Shown here: piece by piece, positions 29,179 through 39,474 of the stretch | Layout of the letters: each line of letters starts with the position of its first letter | How positions within the stretch are numbered: the stretch's first letter is position 1 | NCBI RefSeq assembly: GCF_000222585.1 | Contig: NZ_AFWE01000063.1 | Location: 1 to 50,042, forward strand | Length of the DNA: 50,042 nt | Reading direction: 5' to 3' | Source: Vibrio scophthalmi LMG 19158 | Lineage (GTDB): Bacteria; Pseudomonadota; Gammaproteobacteria; Enterobacterales; Vibrionaceae | Position numbers and translations under genes: made by a program | The notes under the pieces: model-generated | Told to the model about the DNA's origin: nothing | The model's input: only the letters and a program-made list of their open reading frames with translations | The model's database searches: none

Positions 29179-29217
29179 ATTGAAAATAACCAATTTTAAA
29201 TACAAGAGGCCCTACAC

Positions 29218-29763
29218 GTGACTACCATCGTTTCAGTACGTCGAAATAACAAAGTTGTCATCGCGGGTGACGGACAAGTATCGCTAGGCAATACCGTAAT
29301 GAAAGGCAATGCGCGCAAAGTTCGCCGCCTATATAACGGTAAAGTATTGGCAGGTTTTGCTGGCGGCACGGCAGATGCGTTTACGCTGTTTGAGCGCTTT
29401 GAAAGCAAGCTGCAAATGCACCAAGGCCACCTAACCAAAGCGGCGGTAGAGCTGGCGAAAGATTGGCGCAGCGATCGCGCGCTACGTAAGCTTGAAGCGC
29501 TGCTGGTGGTTGCTGATGAAACCGCATCCTTGATTATCACCGGTAATGGTGATGTGGTTCAGCCTGAGCACGATCTGATTGCGATTGGCTCTGGCGGTAA
29601 CTTTGCTCAAGCGGCGGCGATTGCCCTATTAGAAAATACCGATTTAAGTGCGCGTGAAATCGCTGAAAAAGCATTAACGATTGCGGGCGACATCTGTGTC
29701 TTCACCAACCACCATCACACTATCGACGAACTAGAAATCCCAGCAGAAAAAATGGCTGAATAA
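29218..29763 (+). CDS. hslV: ATP-dependent protease subunit HslV
   Basis: Proteolytic subunit of the HslUV (ClpQY) protease, related to the proteasome beta subunit. 181 residues with a GTG start. After Met removal the N-terminal Thr (TTIVSVRR) is the nucleophile. GDGQVSLGN and the [11 protein letters not shown] motif (about 124-134) are intact. The stop is 38 bases before hslU, so the two form an operon. Confidence 0.97.
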   Translation: MTTIVSVRRNNKVVIAGDGQVSLGNTVMKGNARKVRRLYNGKVLAGFAGGTADAFTLFERFESKLQMHQGHLTKAAVELAKDWRSDRALRKLEALLVVADETASLIITGNGDVVQPEHDLIAIGSGGNFAQAAAIALLENTDLSAREIAEKALTIAGDICVFTNHHHTIDELEIPAEKMAE

Positions 29764-29801
29764 TAAAAAGATAGTGAATTAAGAATTTAAGGAATCTGAT
29801 T

Positions 29802-31145
29802 ATGTCTGAGATGACCCCACGTGAGATTGTTCATGAACTGAACCGCCATATCATTGGCCAAGATAACGCTAAACGCTCAGTGGCGATTGCACTGCGTAAT
29901 CGCTGGCGTCGCATGCAGCTTGAAGAGAGCTTGCGCGTAGAAGTATCACCAAAGAATATTTTGATGATTGGCCCAACCGGTGTTGGTAAAACCGAAATCG
30001 CTCGTCGTTTAGCAAAGCTTGCCAATGCACCCTTTATCAAAGTGGAAGCGACTAAATTCACCGAAGTGGGTTATGTCGGTAAAGAAGTCGAAACCATTAT
30101 CCGTGATCTGACCGATGCGGCAATCAAGATGACGCATCAGCAAGAGATGGAAAAAGTAAAATTCCGCGCTGAAGAGCAAGCGGAAGAACGCATTCTTGAT
30201 GCTCTGCTGCCGCCAGCGCGTGACGCTTGGGGCCAAAACGAGCAGCCACAACAAGATGAAGAGCGTCAGTCGAATACTCGTCAAATCTTCCGCAAGAAAC
30301 TACGTGAAGGTCAGTTAGACGATAAAGAGATTGAGATTGATGTTGCTGCGCCGCAAATGGGCGTTGAGATCATGGCGCCTCCGGGCATGGAAGAGATGAC
30401 TAACCAGCTGCAAAGCATGTTCTCGAATCTTGCTGGCGACACCAAGAAAAAGCGCAAGATGAAAATCAAAGAAGCAATGAAAGCTTTGGTTGAAGAAGAA
30501 GCAGCGAAATTGGTTAACGCAGAAGATCTGAAAGAGCAGGCGATCTTCAACGTTGAAAACAACGGTATCGTCTTCATTGATGAGATCGACAAAATCTGTA
30601 AGCGTGGTGAAAGCTCAGGCCCTGATGTGTCTCGTGAAGGTGTTCAGCGTGATCTATTGCCATTGATTGAAGGCAGCACAGTTTCTACTAAGCACGGCAT
30701 GGTCAAAACCGATCATATCCTATTTATTGCATCGGGCGCATTCCAAGTGGCGAAACCATCGGATTTGATCCCTGAATTGCAAGGTCGTCTACCAATCCGT
30801 GTTGAGCTTGAAGCGCTTTCAAGCAATGACTTCAAACGCATTCTTACCGAGCCAAAAGCGTCGCTGACAGAGCAATACATCGCTTTGCTAAAAACCGAAG
30901 ATGTGAATATTAACTTCACTGAAGATGGTATCACGCAAATCGCAGAAGCGGCATGGACGGTGAATGAAACCACCGAGAACATTGGTGCGCGTCGCCTGCA
31001 TACGGTGATGGAGCGTCTAATGGATGAGATTTCATTTGAAGCGACAGAGAAGCCAGGCAGCAGCATGACGATTGATGCTGAGTACGTACAAAAACGCCTT
31101 GGTGAATTTGTCGAAGATGAAGATCTAAGCCGTTTTATCCTTTAA
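29802..31145 (+). CDS. hslU: ATP-dependent protease ATPase subunit HslU
   Basis: AAA+ unfoldase that feeds substrates to HslV. 447 residues (E. coli 443). Walker A GPTGVGKT at 57-64, the pore motif in the [13 protein letters not shown] region (about 85-97), an I domain with expanded Gln/Glu-rich segments, Walker B VFIDEIDK (about 257), and the C-terminal EDLSRFIL that docks into HslV. Second gene of hslVU. Confidence 0.98.
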   Translation: MSEMTPREIVHELNRHIIGQDNAKRSVAIALRNRWRRMQLEESLRVEVSPKNILMIGPTGVGKTEIARRLAKLANAPFIKVEATKFTEVGYVGKEVETIIRDLTDAAIKMTHQQEMEKVKFRAEEQAEERILDALLPPARDAWGQNEQPQQDEERQSNTRQIFRKKLREGQLDDKEIEIDVAAPQMGVEIMAPPGMEEMTNQLQSMFSNLAGDTKKKRKMKIKEAMKALVEEEAAKLVNAEDLKEQAIFNVENNGIVFIDEIDKICKRGESSGPDVSREGVQRDLLPLIEGSTVSTKHGMVKTDHILFIASGAFQVAKPSDLIPELQGRLPIRVELEALSSNDFKRILTEPKASLTEQYIALLKTEDVNINFTEDGITQIAEAAWTVNETTENIGARRLHTVMERLMDEISFEATEKPGSSMTIDAEYVQKRLGEFVEDEDLSRFIL

Positions 31146-31164
31146 TCGAAAATTGCGTAATAGA

Positions 31165-31192
31165 AAAAGTCGGCTTCGGTCGGCTTTTTTAT
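31165..31192 (+). terminator. Rho-independent terminator after hslU
   Basis: Stem aagtcggc / gtcggctt (two G-T pairs) with a TTCG loop and a T run, about 20 bases after the hslU stop. Confidence 0.75.
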
Positions 31193-31227
31193 TGTCTGTC
31201 GTTTGAGGTGGGGGATTTGCAACTGAT

Positions 31228-31261
31228 AAAAAAAGAGGCAGATGCTAGGCATCTACCTCTT
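31228..31261 (-). terminator. Rho-independent terminator of the frd operon
   Basis: Stem aagaggcagatgc / gcatctacctctt with one mismatch and a 3-base loop; the A run on its left is a T run for minus-strand transcripts leaving frdD. Confidence 0.85.
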
Positions 31262-31312
31262 GGCTTATGTTTCTAATCGGCACTGTCGCATGACAGTGTT
31301 ATGGAGAAGAGA

Positions 31313-31690
31313 TTAGATCATAAATACGAAAATTACTGCCAACGCAGAGATCAAACCTGCGAATGCGTAACAGGCGATCTTACCTGCTACACCGGTGTGG
31401 AATTTAAGATCGTGCATACCGTGGTGTACACGGTGCATTGCATGCCACATTGGTAGAGCAAGGCTGCCGATAATAAATAGCGCGCCGATGATGCTGGTGG
31501 CGAACTCAGAGACACGCTCGTAGCTCAACGCTTCTGCATCAATAATACCAAGTGGTGCAAGAATACCGAGTACCAACACAGTGATAGGCGTAATCATGGC
31601 AAACCATGTACCGCCAGCGCCAAATAGGCTCCACCAGATAGGCTCATCAGAGCGGCGTGGTGAATGATCAACTTTGAAATTTGGGGTCAT
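31313..31690 (-). CDS. frdD: fumarate reductase membrane subunit FrdD
   Basis: One of two membrane anchors that pass electrons from menaquinol to FrdAB during fumarate respiration. 125 residues with three hydrophobic helices; [15 protein letters not shown] carries the conserved histidines near the quinone site. The frame is open 20 codons further, but ATG 31690 (starts [15 protein letters not shown]) gives the family length. Last gene of frdABCD, 11 bases after frdC. Confidence 0.94.
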   Translation of the reverse strand: MTPNFKVDHSPRRSDEPIWWSLFGAGGTWFAMITPITVLVLGILAPLGIIDAEALSYERVSEFATSIIGALFIIGSLALPMWHAMHRVHHGMHDLKFHTGVAGKIACYAFAGLISALAVIFVFMI

Positions 31691-31701
31691 AACATCGCTC
31701 C

Positions 31702-32085
31702 TTAAACAACGATCAGAACAACAAGAGAAATAAACGCAACCGCTGCCCATTGAGCAAGGACGATCAATTTCTTGTCGACTGGTTTGCCTTTGATGCGAAT
31801 TGGCATCACTTGCGGCATCATGCTGAAGAAGGTTTGCGCGTGCAATAGGCTACCCGCTAGTGCCACGATGTTGATCGCCACTACCAATGGGTTCGCCATG
31901 AAGTCTAACCAAGTTTGCCAAGCTTCTGGCCCTTTTACTAGTGAGCCCAAACCAATGGTTAGGAACACAGTAAATAGAATCAAAGGTAGTACCGTTGCTT
32001 CACGCATCATGTAGAAGCGGTAGAACGGGCTGCTTTGCCACCACGTACGTTTCATTTCACGAACGTAAGGTTTACGATTACTCAT
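31702..32085 (-). CDS. frdC: fumarate reductase membrane subunit FrdC
   Basis: Second membrane anchor, 127 residues (E. coli 131). Start [16 protein letters not shown] with three TM helices; the REATVLPL stretch carries a conserved glutamate near the quinone site. It begins one base after the frdB stop, so translation is coupled. Confidence 0.95.
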   Translation of the reverse strand: MSNRKPYVREMKRTWWQSSPFYRFYMMREATVLPLILFTVFLTIGLGSLVKGPEAWQTWLDFMANPLVVAINIVALAGSLLHAQTFFSMMPQVMPIRIKGKPVDKKLIVLAQWAAVAFISLVVLIVV

Positions 32086-32086
32086 C

Positions 32087-32845
32087 CTAAGCCTCCTCTT
32101 TCACTGGTTTACCATCAGGCTTTAGCATTGCAATCACAAAGTCCATTGATGATTCAATTTTACCTTGGTTTACTGCTGCTGCTGGATCCACGTTCTTCGG
32201 ACATACTTCAGAGCAGTAACCGACAAAAGTACAACCCCAAGCGCCATTCTTCCCATTGATCAGCGCCATACGCTCAGATTTACCGTTATCACGGCTATCC
32301 AAGTTGTAACGGTGTGCCATAGTCAGTGCTGCGGGACCAATAAACTCAGGGTTTAGACCAAACTGAGGACACGCTGCGTAACACAAACCACAGTTGATAC
32401 AGCCAGCAAATTGCTTGTATTTTGCCATTTGCTCTGGCGTTTGCAGGTTAGTGCCGTCTTCAGGTTTACGGTCGTTACCGATAATGTAAGGTTTGATGGC
32501 TTCAAGGCGCTCGATGAACGGCGTCATATCAACAATCAAATCTTTTTCGATAGGGAAGTTCGCTAGTGGTTCGATCTTCACGCCATCTGGGTAATCACGT
32601 AGGAAGCATTTACACGCCAGTTTTGGTACGCCATTAACCATGATGCCGCAAGAGCCACAGATCGCCATACGACAAGACCAGCGGTAAGAGAGGTCTTTGT
32701 CTAGGTGGTCTTTGATGTAGCCTAGTGCATCAAGCACAGACATGGTGTCATCAAAGGGTACTTCAAACGTTTGTAAGCGAGGCTCTTCATCATGCGCTGG
32801 GTCATAACGTAGAACGTCTACTTTTTGAATACGATGTGCTGACAT
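32087..32845 (-). CDS. frdB: fumarate reductase iron-sulfur subunit FrdB
   Basis: Electron wire between the quinone site and the flavin. 252 residues. The [2Fe-2S] ligands are in [10 protein letters not shown] and the following CKC region (about 57-80); the [4Fe-4S] ligands in [12 protein letters not shown]; the [3Fe-4S] ligands in [14 protein letters not shown]. All cysteines are present. Its ATG overlaps the frdA stop by one base (TAATG). Confidence 0.97.
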   Translation of the reverse strand: MSAHRIQKVDVLRYDPAHDEEPRLQTFEVPFDDTMSVLDALGYIKDHLDKDLSYRWSCRMAICGSCGIMVNGVPKLACKCFLRDYPDGVKIEPLANFPIEKDLIVDMTPFIERLEAIKPYIIGNDRKPEDGTNLQTPEQMAKYKQFAGCINCGLCYAACPQFGLNPEFIGPAALTMAHRYNLDSRDNGKSERMALINGKNGAWGCTFVGYCSEVCPKNVDPAAAVNQGKIESSMDFVIAMLKPDGKPVKEEA

Positions 32846-34662
32846 TATGCTTGCTCCTCTGCTTTCTTCTCTTCAGCTTGGGCTGCTTCTTCCGCTGCCG
32901 CTTTTTCTGCTGCTTCACCGTATAGACGTGCTTTTGGCTGAGATTTAGTAATGGTTACATTGCTGTACTCAATGCTCGGCGCTGCGTCTGGTTGGTAGAA
33001 AGCTAAGGTATGCTTAAGGAAGTTAACATCGTCACGCTCTGTGCAGTTGTCATCAAGACGTTGGTGCGCACCGCGAGACTCTTTACGTAGGATTGCTGAG
33101 TGAACCATCGCTTCTGCCACTTCAAGGCCGTAACCGATCTCGATTGCGTATAGCAGGTCAGTGTTGAATACCTTGCCTTTGTCTTTGATGCTGATGTTTT
33201 TGTAGCGTGCTTTAAGCTCAGTGATCTTCTCAATCGTCGCTTGCATCAAATCTTCTTGGCGGTAGATACCACAACCCGCTTCCATGGAGTGACCCATTTC
33301 AGTGCGGATATCGGCCCAGTTTTCGTCGCCGTCTTGCTCAAGCAGTGCTGCAATACGCGCTTCAACCGCTTTTACTTGCTCGGCAATAGACTCGTCATTC
33401 CAGCCTTTAAATTCTGCCGCGCGAGCAACCGCCTGTTCACCCGCTACGCGGCCAAATACCACAAACTCAGCCAGTGAGTTAGAACCTAGGCGGTTTGCAC
33501 CGTGTAGGCCAACAGAAGCACATTCGCCCACAGCGAATAGACCTTTAATACGCGTTTCACATTGACCGTTAGTCTCAATACCACCCATGGTGTAGTGCAC
33601 GGTAGGACGAATTGGGATCGGCTCTTTGGCTGGATCAACGTTAACGTAAGCTTTTGCTAGCTCACAGATAAACGGTAGACGCTCTTGTAAGTACTCTTCA
33701 CCTAGGTGGCGAAGATCAAGGTGTACCACATCACCCAGTGGGTGTTTGATGGTGTTGCCTTTTTGATGTTCGTGCCAGAAGGCTTGAGAAACTTTGTCAC
33801 GTGGACCCAGTTCCATGTATTTGTTTTTCGGTTGGCCAACCGGAGTTTCCGGGCCCATGCCGTAATCTTGTAGGTAACGGTAGCCGTTCTTATTGACGAT
33901 GATACCGCCTTCACCACGACAACCTTCGGTCATCAGGATACCCGTACCAGGCAGACCTGTTGGGTGGTATTGAACGAATTCCATATCACGTAGAGGTACG
34001 CCGTGACGGTAAGCCATTGCCATGCCGTCGCCAGTTACGATACCGCCGTTGGTGTTACAGTGGTAAACACGACCTGCACCACCGGTAGCAAGTACCACCG
34101 ATTTCGCTTTAATCGTAACAAGCTCGCCTTCCGCCATGTGGATAGCGATCAGACCTTGCACTTCACCTTCGTCAACCAATAGGTCAACCACAAAGTACTC
34201 ATCAAAACGTTTGATGTTTTGGTACTTCATTGAAGTCTGGAAAAGGGTGTGAAGCATGTGGAAGCCAGTTTTGTCGGCAGCGAACCAAGTACGCTCAACC
34301 TTCATACCACCGAAACGACGAACGTTTACTTCGCCATTTTCTTTACGGCTCCATGGGCAGCCCCACTGTTCCATTTGAATCATTTCGCGAGTTGAATTCG
34401 CCACGAAGTATTCAACGACATCCTGTTCACATAGCCAGTCACCACCACCAACGGTATCGTTGAAGTGATTATCTAGGCTATCTTCTTCCTTGATAACTGC
34501 TGCTGAGCCACCTTCAGCGGCAACCGTATGGGAGCGCATTGGGTAAACTTTAGAAATTAGAGCAACTTCTAAGTCAGGGTTAGCTTCAGCCGCTGCAATA
34601 GCAGTACGAAGACCAGCGCCGCCAGCGCCGATGACTGCGATATCTGTGATGATAGTTTGCAC
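32845..34662 (-). CDS. frdA: fumarate reductase flavoprotein subunit FrdA
   Basis: Catalytic subunit that reduces fumarate to succinate as the terminal step of anaerobic respiration. 605 residues from GTG 34662, chosen because GGAGG lies 6 bases before it and FrdA similarity ([17 protein letters not shown]) starts there; the frame is open ten codons further. FAD motif GAGGAG at 12-17; H45 in [11 protein letters not shown] is the covalent FAD attachment site; [10 protein letters not shown] and the [10 protein letters not shown] region form the active site. First gene of frdABCD. Confidence 0.97.
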   Translation of the reverse strand: MQTIITDIAVIGAGGAGLRTAIAAAEANPDLEVALISKVYPMRSHTVAAEGGSAAVIKEEDSLDNHFNDTVGGGDWLCEQDVVEYFVANSTREMIQMEQWGCPWSRKENGEVNVRRFGGMKVERTWFAADKTGFHMLHTLFQTSMKYQNIKRFDEYFVVDLLVDEGEVQGLIAIHMAEGELVTIKAKSVVLATGGAGRVYHCNTNGGIVTGDGMAMAYRHGVPLRDMEFVQYHPTGLPGTGILMTEGCRGEGGIIVNKNGYRYLQDYGMGPETPVGQPKNKYMELGPRDKVSQAFWHEHQKGNTIKHPLGDVVHLDLRHLGEEYLQERLPFICELAKAYVNVDPAKEPIPIRPTVHYTMGGIETNGQCETRIKGLFAVGECASVGLHGANRLGSNSLAEFVVFGRVAGEQAVARAAEFKGWNDESIAEQVKAVEARIAALLEQDGDENWADIRTEMGHSMEAGCGIYRQEDLMQATIEKITELKARYKNISIKDKGKVFNTDLLYAIEIGYGLEVAEAMVHSAILRKESRGAHQRLDDNCTERDDVNFLKHTLAFYQPDAAPSIEYSNVTITKSQPKARLYGEAAEKAAAEEAAQAEEKKAEEQA

Positions 34663-35145
34663 AGTTATCCTCCAGTGTGTAAGTGCGGTCAATCCCGCTT
34701 GTTATAGTAAGAGAGTGTGTGCAGATGCTTGTTTCAGATAGTGTTATCCATACCGAAATAGACGTGCTACACATAACTCAAAAGTGTTATTGCCAGTGTA
34801 AGAGAGGGCATAGTTGTAAAAATTGATGTATTCCGGATTTTGTTCCGGTAATGCAAAAGAGAGCATAGAAAATGCCGGATATGTGAGAGTAGTCACGACA
34901 TGGCATTTTTACCGACAAGCCTTGATGTAAATGGTGTTACGGCGGTGTTGAAATTTATTTGTGGCACGTTAGTTGAGGTGTTATTTAACGGCCAAATCTA
35001 CACCAATTGATTCGGGTTGTTTTTATCGCCAAGGTATAGAATGGCTGAATGAATCGTGCTGCAAGCCGCAAGAAGGCTTGCACCCTTGATGAAAAGTGCT
35101 ATGTTCGCCTCTTCGCAAGATGAGCAGAAAAGAGAAGGCAGAAAA
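34663..35145. promoter_or_regulatory. frdA-epmA divergent regulatory region
   Basis: About 480 bases. At 34879-34900 there is a near-consensus CRP site, TGTGA-gagtag-TCACG, nested in a longer inverted repeat (aaaatgcc 34869-34876 and ggcattttt 34902-34910). Weak FNR-like half sites TTGATnnnnAT occur near 34921-34935. FNR/CRP control of frd would fit the family, but the distance to frdA (about 220 bases) is long. Confidence 0.45.
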
Positions 35146-36111
35146 ATGAATTGGCAACCAACCGCATCCATCGAGTTACTCAAACAGCGCGCTGAGTTAC
35201 TCAGCCAGATCCGCCATTTTTTTGCTAAGCGTAATGTGCTGGAAGTAGATACACCGGCAATGAGTCACGCCACGGTGACCGACGTACATCTACAAACCTT
35301 TCAAACCCAATTTGTTGGCCCGGGCTATGCTGATGGCAGCAAGCTTTATTTGATGACCAGTCCTGAATTTCACATGAAGCGCCTTTTAGCGGCGGGCAGT
35401 GGTTGCATTTATCAAATTAATAAAGCGTTTCGTAACGAAGAGAATGGTCGTTATCACAATCCCGAGTTCACCATGTTGGAATGGTATCGCGTTGGGTTTG
35501 ATCATCACCAATTAATGGATGAGATGGATGACTTGCTGCAGTTAGTTATTCGATGTGGTGCCGCACAACGTATGACTTATCAACAAGCCTTCATTAACGT
35601 ATTGGGTGTTTGTCCTTTAGAAGGTTCGATGGCCGAGCTGAAAGTCGCTGCTGCTAAGCTAGGTCTGAGTGATATTGCCGAACCAGAACAAGATCGCGAC
35701 ACGCTGTTGCAATTGCTGTTCAGTGTTGGTGTGGAAGTGAAGATTGGCCAAGACGTGCCTGCCTTTGTCTATGATTTTCCGGCTTCACAAGCGGCTCTTG
35801 CTAAGATCAACCAAAACGACGAGCGTGTTGCCGATCGTTTTGAGGTCTATTTCAAAGGGATTGAGTTGGCGAATGGCTTCCATGAACTTGATAATCCAGC
35901 CGAGCAGTTAGCTCGCTTTGAGCAAGACAATGCCAAGCGCCTAGAGATGGGCTTAACCGCACAACCGATTGATTATCATTTGATTGAGGCGCTAAAAGCC
36001 GGCCTACCAGAGTGCGCTGGCGTGGCGCTGGGTATTGATCGTTTGATTATGTTAGCGCTCGGCCAAGATCATATCGATCAAGTCACTGCGTTTCCATTTC
36101 CGATTGCGTAA
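35146..36111 (+). CDS. epmA: elongation factor P--(R)-beta-lysine ligase EpmA
   Basis: Lysyl-tRNA-synthetase-like enzyme (GenX/PoxA/YjeA) that attaches beta-lysine to EF-P. 321 residues, only the catalytic domain of class II LysRS with no anticodon-binding domain. Motif 2 is around [20 protein letters not shown] and motif 3 around [16 protein letters not shown] chose ATG 35146 (starts [15 protein letters not shown]) since the family starts there; the frame is open 30 codons more. Divergent from frdA, as in E. coli. Confidence 0.96.
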   Translation: MNWQPTASIELLKQRAELLSQIRHFFAKRNVLEVDTPAMSHATVTDVHLQTFQTQFVGPGYADGSKLYLMTSPEFHMKRLLAAGSGCIYQINKAFRNEENGRYHNPEFTMLEWYRVGFDHHQLMDEMDDLLQLVIRCGAAQRMTYQQAFINVLGVCPLEGSMAELKVAAAKLGLSDIAEPEQDRDTLLQLLFSVGVEVKIGQDVPAFVYDFPASQAALAKINQNDERVADRFEVYFKGIELANGFHELDNPAEQLARFEQDNAKRLEMGLTAQPIDYHLIEALKAGLPECAGVALGIDRLIMLALGQDHIDQVTAFPFPIA

Positions 36112-36276
36112 GTGCTCAGGTAAAGAATTGTCACAAGTAATCCCGCAAAGCGTGGTCACGATCGCTGATTCTTTCTGTTCTGGACTCGCCTAGAACAACC
36201 AAGCCCGTTATACTCCCAATCTGATTTAAAACTAGGGCTGATAGTCGGCCCTACTATCTATACAAGAGCACAGGAT

Positions 36277-36711
36277 ATGCAAGAGTACATCGCGTTTTTC
36301 CAAGAAAATATGATCATGTCTGTGGTTTGGGTTGGCCTACTTGTTGCCCTAATCATGAATATCGTTAAAACCTCAACGGCGGCTTACAAAGAGATCAGTG
36401 TTGCTGAGACCACTCAGCTGATCAACCGTGAGAATGGTGTGGTGATTGATATTCGCGCGAAAGACGAATTCAAAAAAGGTCATATTACCGAAGCACTTCA
36501 CATTTTACCTTCGGATATCAAAGCTGGTAACTTCGGTAGCCTTGAAAATAGCAAATCAGACCCAATTATCGTGGTATGTAAAACCGGTCAAACTGCACAA
36601 GAGAGTGCAAATCTTCTAGCAAAAGCGGGCTTTGAAAAAGTATACGTGCTGAAGAGCGGTTTGATTGCTTGGAGTGAAGCTAACCTACCGCTAGTACGCG
36701 GCAAGAAGTAA
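36277..36711 (+). CDS. rhodanese-like protein with N-terminal membrane anchor (YibN type)
   Basis: 144 residues: one TM helix (about 14-30) followed by a rhodanese domain with the active-site cysteine C101 in VVCKTGQTAQESA, so sulfur transfer is possible. Gene order (this, secB, gpsA, cysE) matches the E. coli yibN-grxC-secB-gpsA-cysE cluster, but grxC is missing here. Exact role unknown. Confidence 0.88.
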   Translation: MQEYIAFFQENMIMSVVWVGLLVALIMNIVKTSTAAYKEISVAETTQLINRENGVVIDIRAKDEFKKGHITEALHILPSDIKAGNFGSLENSKSDPIIVVCKTGQTAQESANLLAKAGFEKVYVLKSGLIAWSEANLPLVRGKK

Positions 36712-36753
36712 TCACGGCGAGCGGCGCTGGTGAATTAATCAGCGTTTGGCGAA

Positions 36754-36811
36754 GAGAGATGTGAAGATTGCCACGAATTTGATGGCAAGGTTAGTGTTAG
36801 TCGCATCTCTC
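36754..36811 (+). other. nested inverted repeat between the rhodanese gene and secB
   Basis: Outer arms gagagatg (36754-36761) and catctctc (36804-36811), inner arms ttgcca (36768-36773) and tggcaa (36783-36788). It would form a two-part hairpin in a transcript leading into secB. No T run, so it is not a typical terminator. It lies where grxC is found in E. coli. Confidence 0.5.
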
Positions 36812-36859
36812 GGTTAGTCTCAAGCAAACTTTGATATTTAAGGCATAAAGGATTCAATA

Positions 36860-37330
36860 ATGGCTGAAGCAGCACCAACACAAGAAGCACAGAACTTCGC
36901 AATTCAACGTATTTTCCTAAAAGACGTTTCTTTTGAAGCGCCTAACTCACCAGATATGTTCCAAAAAGAATGGAACCCAGAAGTGAAGTTAGATCTAGAC
37001 ACGCAAAGCCGTGAGCTAGGTGCTGGTGTTTACGAAGTGATTCTACGTCTTACCGTAACGGTGAAAAACGCAGAAGAGACCGCGTTCCTATGTGAAGTTC
37101 AGCAAGGCGGTATTTTCTCGGCTGAAAACATGGAAGCAGGTCAATTGGCACACTGCCTAGGCGCATTCTGTCCAAACGTGCTATTCCCATACGCACGTGA
37201 AACGATTTCAAGCCTAGTGGTTAAAGGTACATTCCCTCAACTAAACCTTGCACCAGTGAACTTTGATGCATTGTTTATGAATTACCTACAGCAGCAAGCT
37301 CAGCAAGGCGAAGCTCAAGCTGATGCTTAA
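36860..37330 (+). CDS. secB: protein-export chaperone SecB
   Basis: Tetrameric cytosolic chaperone that keeps preproteins unfolded and hands them to SecA. 156 residues (E. coli 155), with the typical [17 protein letters not shown] strand near the N-terminus and the conserved [12 protein letters not shown]-like segment (here [16 protein letters not shown], about 108-123). A single gene followed by a hairpin terminator before gpsA. Confidence 0.97.
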   Translation: MAEAAPTQEAQNFAIQRIFLKDVSFEAPNSPDMFQKEWNPEVKLDLDTQSRELGAGVYEVILRLTVTVKNAEETAFLCEVQQGGIFSAENMEAGQLAHCLGAFCPNVLFPYARETISSLVVKGTFPQLNLAPVNFDALFMNYLQQQAQQGEAQADA

Positions 37331-37360
37331 TTAGCGCCTTCTATCGCGTTAAGATTATCT

Positions 37361-37398
37361 AAAATGCACAAGGCATCGTATATGCGTTGTGCATTTTT
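37361..37398. terminator. Rho-independent terminator after secB
   Basis: Stem aaaatgcacaa / ttgtgcatttt with a 15-base centre and T run, 31 bases after the secB stop. Confidence 0.8.
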
Positions 37399-37490
37399 CG
37401 TTTATAGCCGAGTGGTTGATACCAAAGTGGTTTAACACGCGTTAAACTATTTGGGTATAGCAACTTGTTTATCAGTCAACAGGCGGAACA

Positions 37491-38525
37491 ATGACAAATT
37501 CAAACATCAACAATGCCTATGGCAAAGAGATCGCAATGACCGTTTTGGGCGCAGGCTCTTACGGCACTTCTCTGGCGATTTCTCTGGCTCGTAATGGTGC
37601 CAACGTGGTGATTTGGGGGCATGAGCGTGAGCATATGGCTAAGTTGCAAGCTGAGCGTGCAAACCATGAATTTTTACCAGGGGTTGATTTCCCTGAGTCA
37701 CTGATCGTTGAGTCAGATTTAGAGAAAGCCGTTTCTGCCACGCGTGATTTGTTGGTGGTAGTACCAAGCCATGTATTTGGTATCGTACTCAATAGTGTGA
37801 AACCTTTCTTACGCAGTGATTCACGTATTTGCTGGGCAACCAAAGGGCTTGAGCCTGAAACTGGCCGTCTGCTGAAAGATGTCGCCCATGATGCGTTGGG
37901 TGAGGGATACTCACTGGCGGTATTGTCAGGCCCGACGTTTGCCAAAGAACTGGCAATGGGTCTACCGACGGCAATTTCAGTGGCGTCTCCTGACGCGCAA
38001 TTTGTTGCCGATTTGCAAGAGAAGATCCACTGTAGCAAGACATTCCGTGTTTATGCCAATAGTGACTTTACCGGCATGCAATTGGGCGGTGCGGTGAAAA
38101 ACGTGATTGCGATTGGCGCGGGCATGTCGGATGGTATCGGTTTTGGTGCCAATGCTCGTACCGCATTGATCACTCGTGGTTTGGCGGAAATGTGCCGTCT
38201 TGGCGCAGCGCTAGGCGCGCAAAAAGAAACCTTTATGGGTATGGCAGGTTTGGGCGATCTTGTCTTAACTTGTACTGATAACCAATCACGTAACCGTCGC
38301 TTTGGCCTTGCGCTTGGTGAAGGCAAAGATGTCGATACTGCTCAGGCTGAAATTGGCCAAGTGGTGGAAGGTTATCGCAATACCAAAGAAGTATGGATGT
38401 TGGCGCAACGTATGGGCGTAGAAATGCCAATCGTTGACCAAATCTATCAAGTATTGTATCAAGATAAAGATGCACGAGAAGCAGCAAAGGATTTGTTAGC
38501 GCGTGACAAAAAAGCAGAAGCATAA
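37491..38525 (+). CDS. gpsA: glycerol-3-phosphate dehydrogenase [NAD(P)+]
   Basis: Reduces dihydroxyacetone phosphate to sn-glycerol 3-phosphate for phospholipid synthesis. 344 residues. NAD(P)-binding [10 protein letters not shown] (about 20-29), the catalytic lysine region [16 protein letters not shown] and [16 protein letters not shown] with the second lysine are present. AGGCGG precedes the ATG. The stop is 37 bases before cysE, so they are probably co-transcribed. Confidence 0.97.
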   Translation: MTNSNINNAYGKEIAMTVLGAGSYGTSLAISLARNGANVVIWGHEREHMAKLQAERANHEFLPGVDFPESLIVESDLEKAVSATRDLLVVVPSHVFGIVLNSVKPFLRSDSRICWATKGLEPETGRLLKDVAHDALGEGYSLAVLSGPTFAKELAMGLPTAISVASPDAQFVADLQEKIHCSKTFRVYANSDFTGMQLGGAVKNVIAIGAGMSDGIGFGANARTALITRGLAEMCRLGAALGAQKETFMGMAGLGDLVLTCTDNQSRNRRFGLALGEGKDVDTAQAEIGQVVEGYRNTKEVWMLAQRMGVEMPIVDQIYQVLYQDKDAREAAKDLLARDKKAEA

Positions 38526-38562
38526 TTCAGCGGCAGCGAGATGCTGCCCAGAAGGTTACAAC

Positions 38563-39384
38563 ATGAAGCATTGCGAAAAAAAACAGGTATGGCAAACCAT
38601 TGTTCAAGAAGCAAGGCAGCAATCTGAACAAGAGCCAATGCTGGCCAGTTTCTACCATGCTACGATTATTAAGCACGATAGTCTGTGCGCCGCACTGAGC
38701 TATATTTTAGCTAATAAGCTCAATACCGCGTCGATGCCAGCAATGGCAGTACGTGAAGTAGTGGAAGAAGCCTTTGCTTCTGATCCGAGTATTATTGAAG
38801 CCGCGGCGTGTGATATTTGCGCTACGGTCAACCGTGACCCGGCAGTTGCAATGTATTCTATCCCATTACTCTACCTTAAAGGCTACCACGCGCTACAAGG
38901 CTACCGAGTGGCAAACTGGCTGTGGAAACAAGGGCGCATAGCTTTAGCGACGTACCTACAAAACCAAATCTCAGTCGCTTGCCAAGTGGATATCCACCCA
39001 GCCGCAACGATTGGCCGTGGCATCATGCTCGATCATGCGACAGGGATTGTGATTGGTGAAACGGCGGTGGTGGAGAATGATGTTTCCATTCTTCAAGATG
39101 TGACTCTTGGTGGTACTGGTAAAGAGTGTGGCGATCGTCACCCTAAGATCCGTCAAGGCGTGATGATTGGCGCGGGCGCGAAAGTATTGGGTAATATCGA
39201 AGTGGGCGTAGGGGCGAAGATCGCTTCTTGTTCGGTGGTATTGCAACCTGTGCCTCCCCATACCACGGCAGCAGGGGTTCCGGCTAAGATTGTTGGTCGA
39301 CCAAAGTCAGATATGCCATCTTTGGATATGGATCAGCAGTTTAACGGTAAGTCGCAAAATTTTGTCGATGGAGACGGTATCTAA
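38563..39384 (+). CDS. cysE: serine O-acetyltransferase
   Basis: Acetylates serine for cysteine synthesis. 273 residues from ATG 38563 (starts MKHCEKKQVWQTIVQ), the same length as E. coli CysE; the open frame extends 20 codons upstream but overlaps gpsA. The C-terminal left-handed beta helix of hexapeptide repeats (about 140-265) includes the active-site region LDHATGIVIGET and GDRHPKIR. The C-terminus ends DGDGI, the isoleucine used by CysE to bind CysK. Confidence 0.96.
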   Translation: MKHCEKKQVWQTIVQEARQQSEQEPMLASFYHATIIKHDSLCAALSYILANKLNTASMPAMAVREVVEEAFASDPSIIEAAACDICATVNRDPAVAMYSIPLLYLKGYHALQGYRVANWLWKQGRIALATYLQNQISVACQVDIHPAATIGRGIMLDHATGIVIGETAVVENDVSILQDVTLGGTGKECGDRHPKIRQGVMIGAGAKVLGNIEVGVGAKIASCSVVLQPVPPHTTAAGVPAKIVGRPKSDMPSLDMDQQFNGKSQNFVDGDGI

Positions 39385-39417
39385 TATCTTTCTTCATACA
39401 GACAAATCAGTAAACGA

Positions 39418-39447
39418 AGAAGGGTTGGCCAATGCCAACCCTTTTTT
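39418..39447. terminator. terminator between cysE and aphA
   Basis: Stem aagggttggc / gccaaccctt with a CAAT loop and T run, between convergent genes. Confidence 0.88.
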
Positions 39448-39474
39448 ATTGAATACCATTAATTGGTAAGCAAA

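Noticed and set aside
34742-34750. Single DnaA-box-like ttatccata
   Set aside because: An isolated match with no cluster or AT-rich unwinding element; no replication origin here.
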